Shown piece by piece: positions 15,720 to 15,995 of a stretch of 15,995 bases of DNA. Under the pieces are notes generated by a model. The model made no database searches, was not told the origin of the DNA, and saw only the letters and a program-made list of their open reading frames with translations. This stretch comes from Pseudomonadota bacterium. Lineage in GTDB: Bacteria; Pseudomonadota; Alphaproteobacteria; Micropepsales; Micropepsaceae. A program made the position numbers and the translations under genes. The stretch is from the NCBI GenBank assembly GCA_021817355.1, contig JAKAVI010000439.1:1-15995 (forward strand), given 5' to 3'. Every line of letters begins with the position of its first letter. Positions within the stretch are counted from its first letter, which is position 1.

Positions 15720-15995
15720 TCAGGCGTAGACTTCGAACAAACCGGCCGCGCCCATGCCACCGCCAATGCACATCGAGACCACCGCATTCTTGATCTTGCG
15801 GCGGCGGCCCTCGAGCAGGATGTGTCCGGTTGTCCGCGCTCCGGTCATGCCGAAGGGATGACCGATGGCGATCGAGCCGCCATTGACGTTGTAGATCGAG
15901 GGGTCGATGCTGAGGGTGTCGCGGCAGTAGAGGCACTGGCTGGCAAAGGCTTCATTGAGCTCCCAAAGCTCGATGTCATCGATCTTGAGGCCGTG
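15720..15995 (-). CDS. Thiolase (acetyl-CoA C-acyltransferase), C-terminal part
   Basis: Only the last 91 residues are in the window; the gene starts beyond position 15995. The fragment has [10 protein letters not shown] (11-20), the thiolase signature [17 protein letters not shown] (38-54) with catalytic His46, and [14 protein letters not shown] (76-89) with the second active-site Cys76, ending in VYA and TGA at 15720-15722. Thiolases cleave 3-ketoacyl-CoA with CoA in fatty-acid oxidation, or condense two acetyl-CoA. The HPFGMTGAR variant is common in proteobacterial degradative thiolases (FadA/AtoB-like), but the part that could separate the two activities is missing. No gene symbol is given for that reason. 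Confidence 0.93.
   Translation of the reverse strand, partial: HGLKIDDIELWELNEAFASQCLYCRDTLSIDPSIYNVNGGSIAIGHPFGMTGARTTGHILLEGRRRKIKNAVVSMCIGGGMGAAGLFEVYA

Noticed and set aside
1..15995. Novel defence, CRISPR, prophage or retron-type system
   Set aside because: No repeat array, integrase, transposase, nuclease or reverse-transcriptase motif was seen; all clear genes belong to known metabolic or membrane families.

Overview
The window is high-GC DNA with short intergenic gaps and several overlapping start and stop codons. It reads as a chromosomal segment from an alphaproteobacterium. The best pointers are the fused transaldolase/glucose-6-phosphate isomerase, a fusion known from acetic acid bacteria and relatives, and the general look of the thiolase, GH15 and short 6-phosphogluconate dehydrogenase sequences. 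I cannot name the genus or order. No rRNA, tRNA, CRISPR array, complete insertion sequence or prophage gene was seen.

Layout. (1) Positions 1-760, left edge: a decayed remnant of an MFS sugar-transporter gene (about 201-640, plus strand) with a visible frameshift, followed by a perfect GC-rich hairpin (650-667) resembling IS200/IS605-type ends. (2) Positions 763-11933, minus strand: a tightly packed cluster of eight genes in the order tal-pgi fusion, gnd, zwf, pgl, GH15 glucoamylase/trehalase-like hydrolase, ROK/polyphosphate-type glucokinase, otsB, otsA. Seven members are separated by at most 10 nt or overlap. Only otsA is set apart, by a 285-nt gap holding two hairpins. (3) Positions 12184-13368, plus strand: a cytochrome P450 transcribed divergently from the cluster. 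(4) Positions 13397-14830, minus strand: a secreted, probably outer-membrane beta-barrel protein resembling the barrel of a TonB-dependent receptor without a plug. (5) Positions 14958-15656, minus strand: a MarC-family membrane protein. (6) Positions 15720-15995, minus strand: the C-terminal end of a thiolase that runs off the window, followed by a 13-bp GC hairpin.

How the genes work together. Zwf, Pgl and Gnd form the complete oxidative pentose phosphate branch from glucose-6-phosphate to ribulose-5-phosphate. The transaldolase domain makes fructose-6-phosphate and its fused isomerase domain can return that to glucose-6-phosphate, so the cluster is laid out for a cyclic pathway; transketolase and the pentose isomerase and epimerase are not in the window. 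The GH15 enzyme releases glucose from an alpha-glucan or from trehalose, and the ROK kinase would phosphorylate it to glucose-6-phosphate. OtsA and OtsB draw on glucose-6-phosphate and UDP-glucose to make trehalose. The inferred theme is one node, glucose-6-phosphate, fed by sugar hydrolysis and drained either to NAD(P)H and pentoses or to the stress solute trehalose. I found no clearly novel defence or mobile system. The best leads are the cluster as a whole, the GH15 substrate, the plugless barrel protein, and the transporter remnant with its hairpin.
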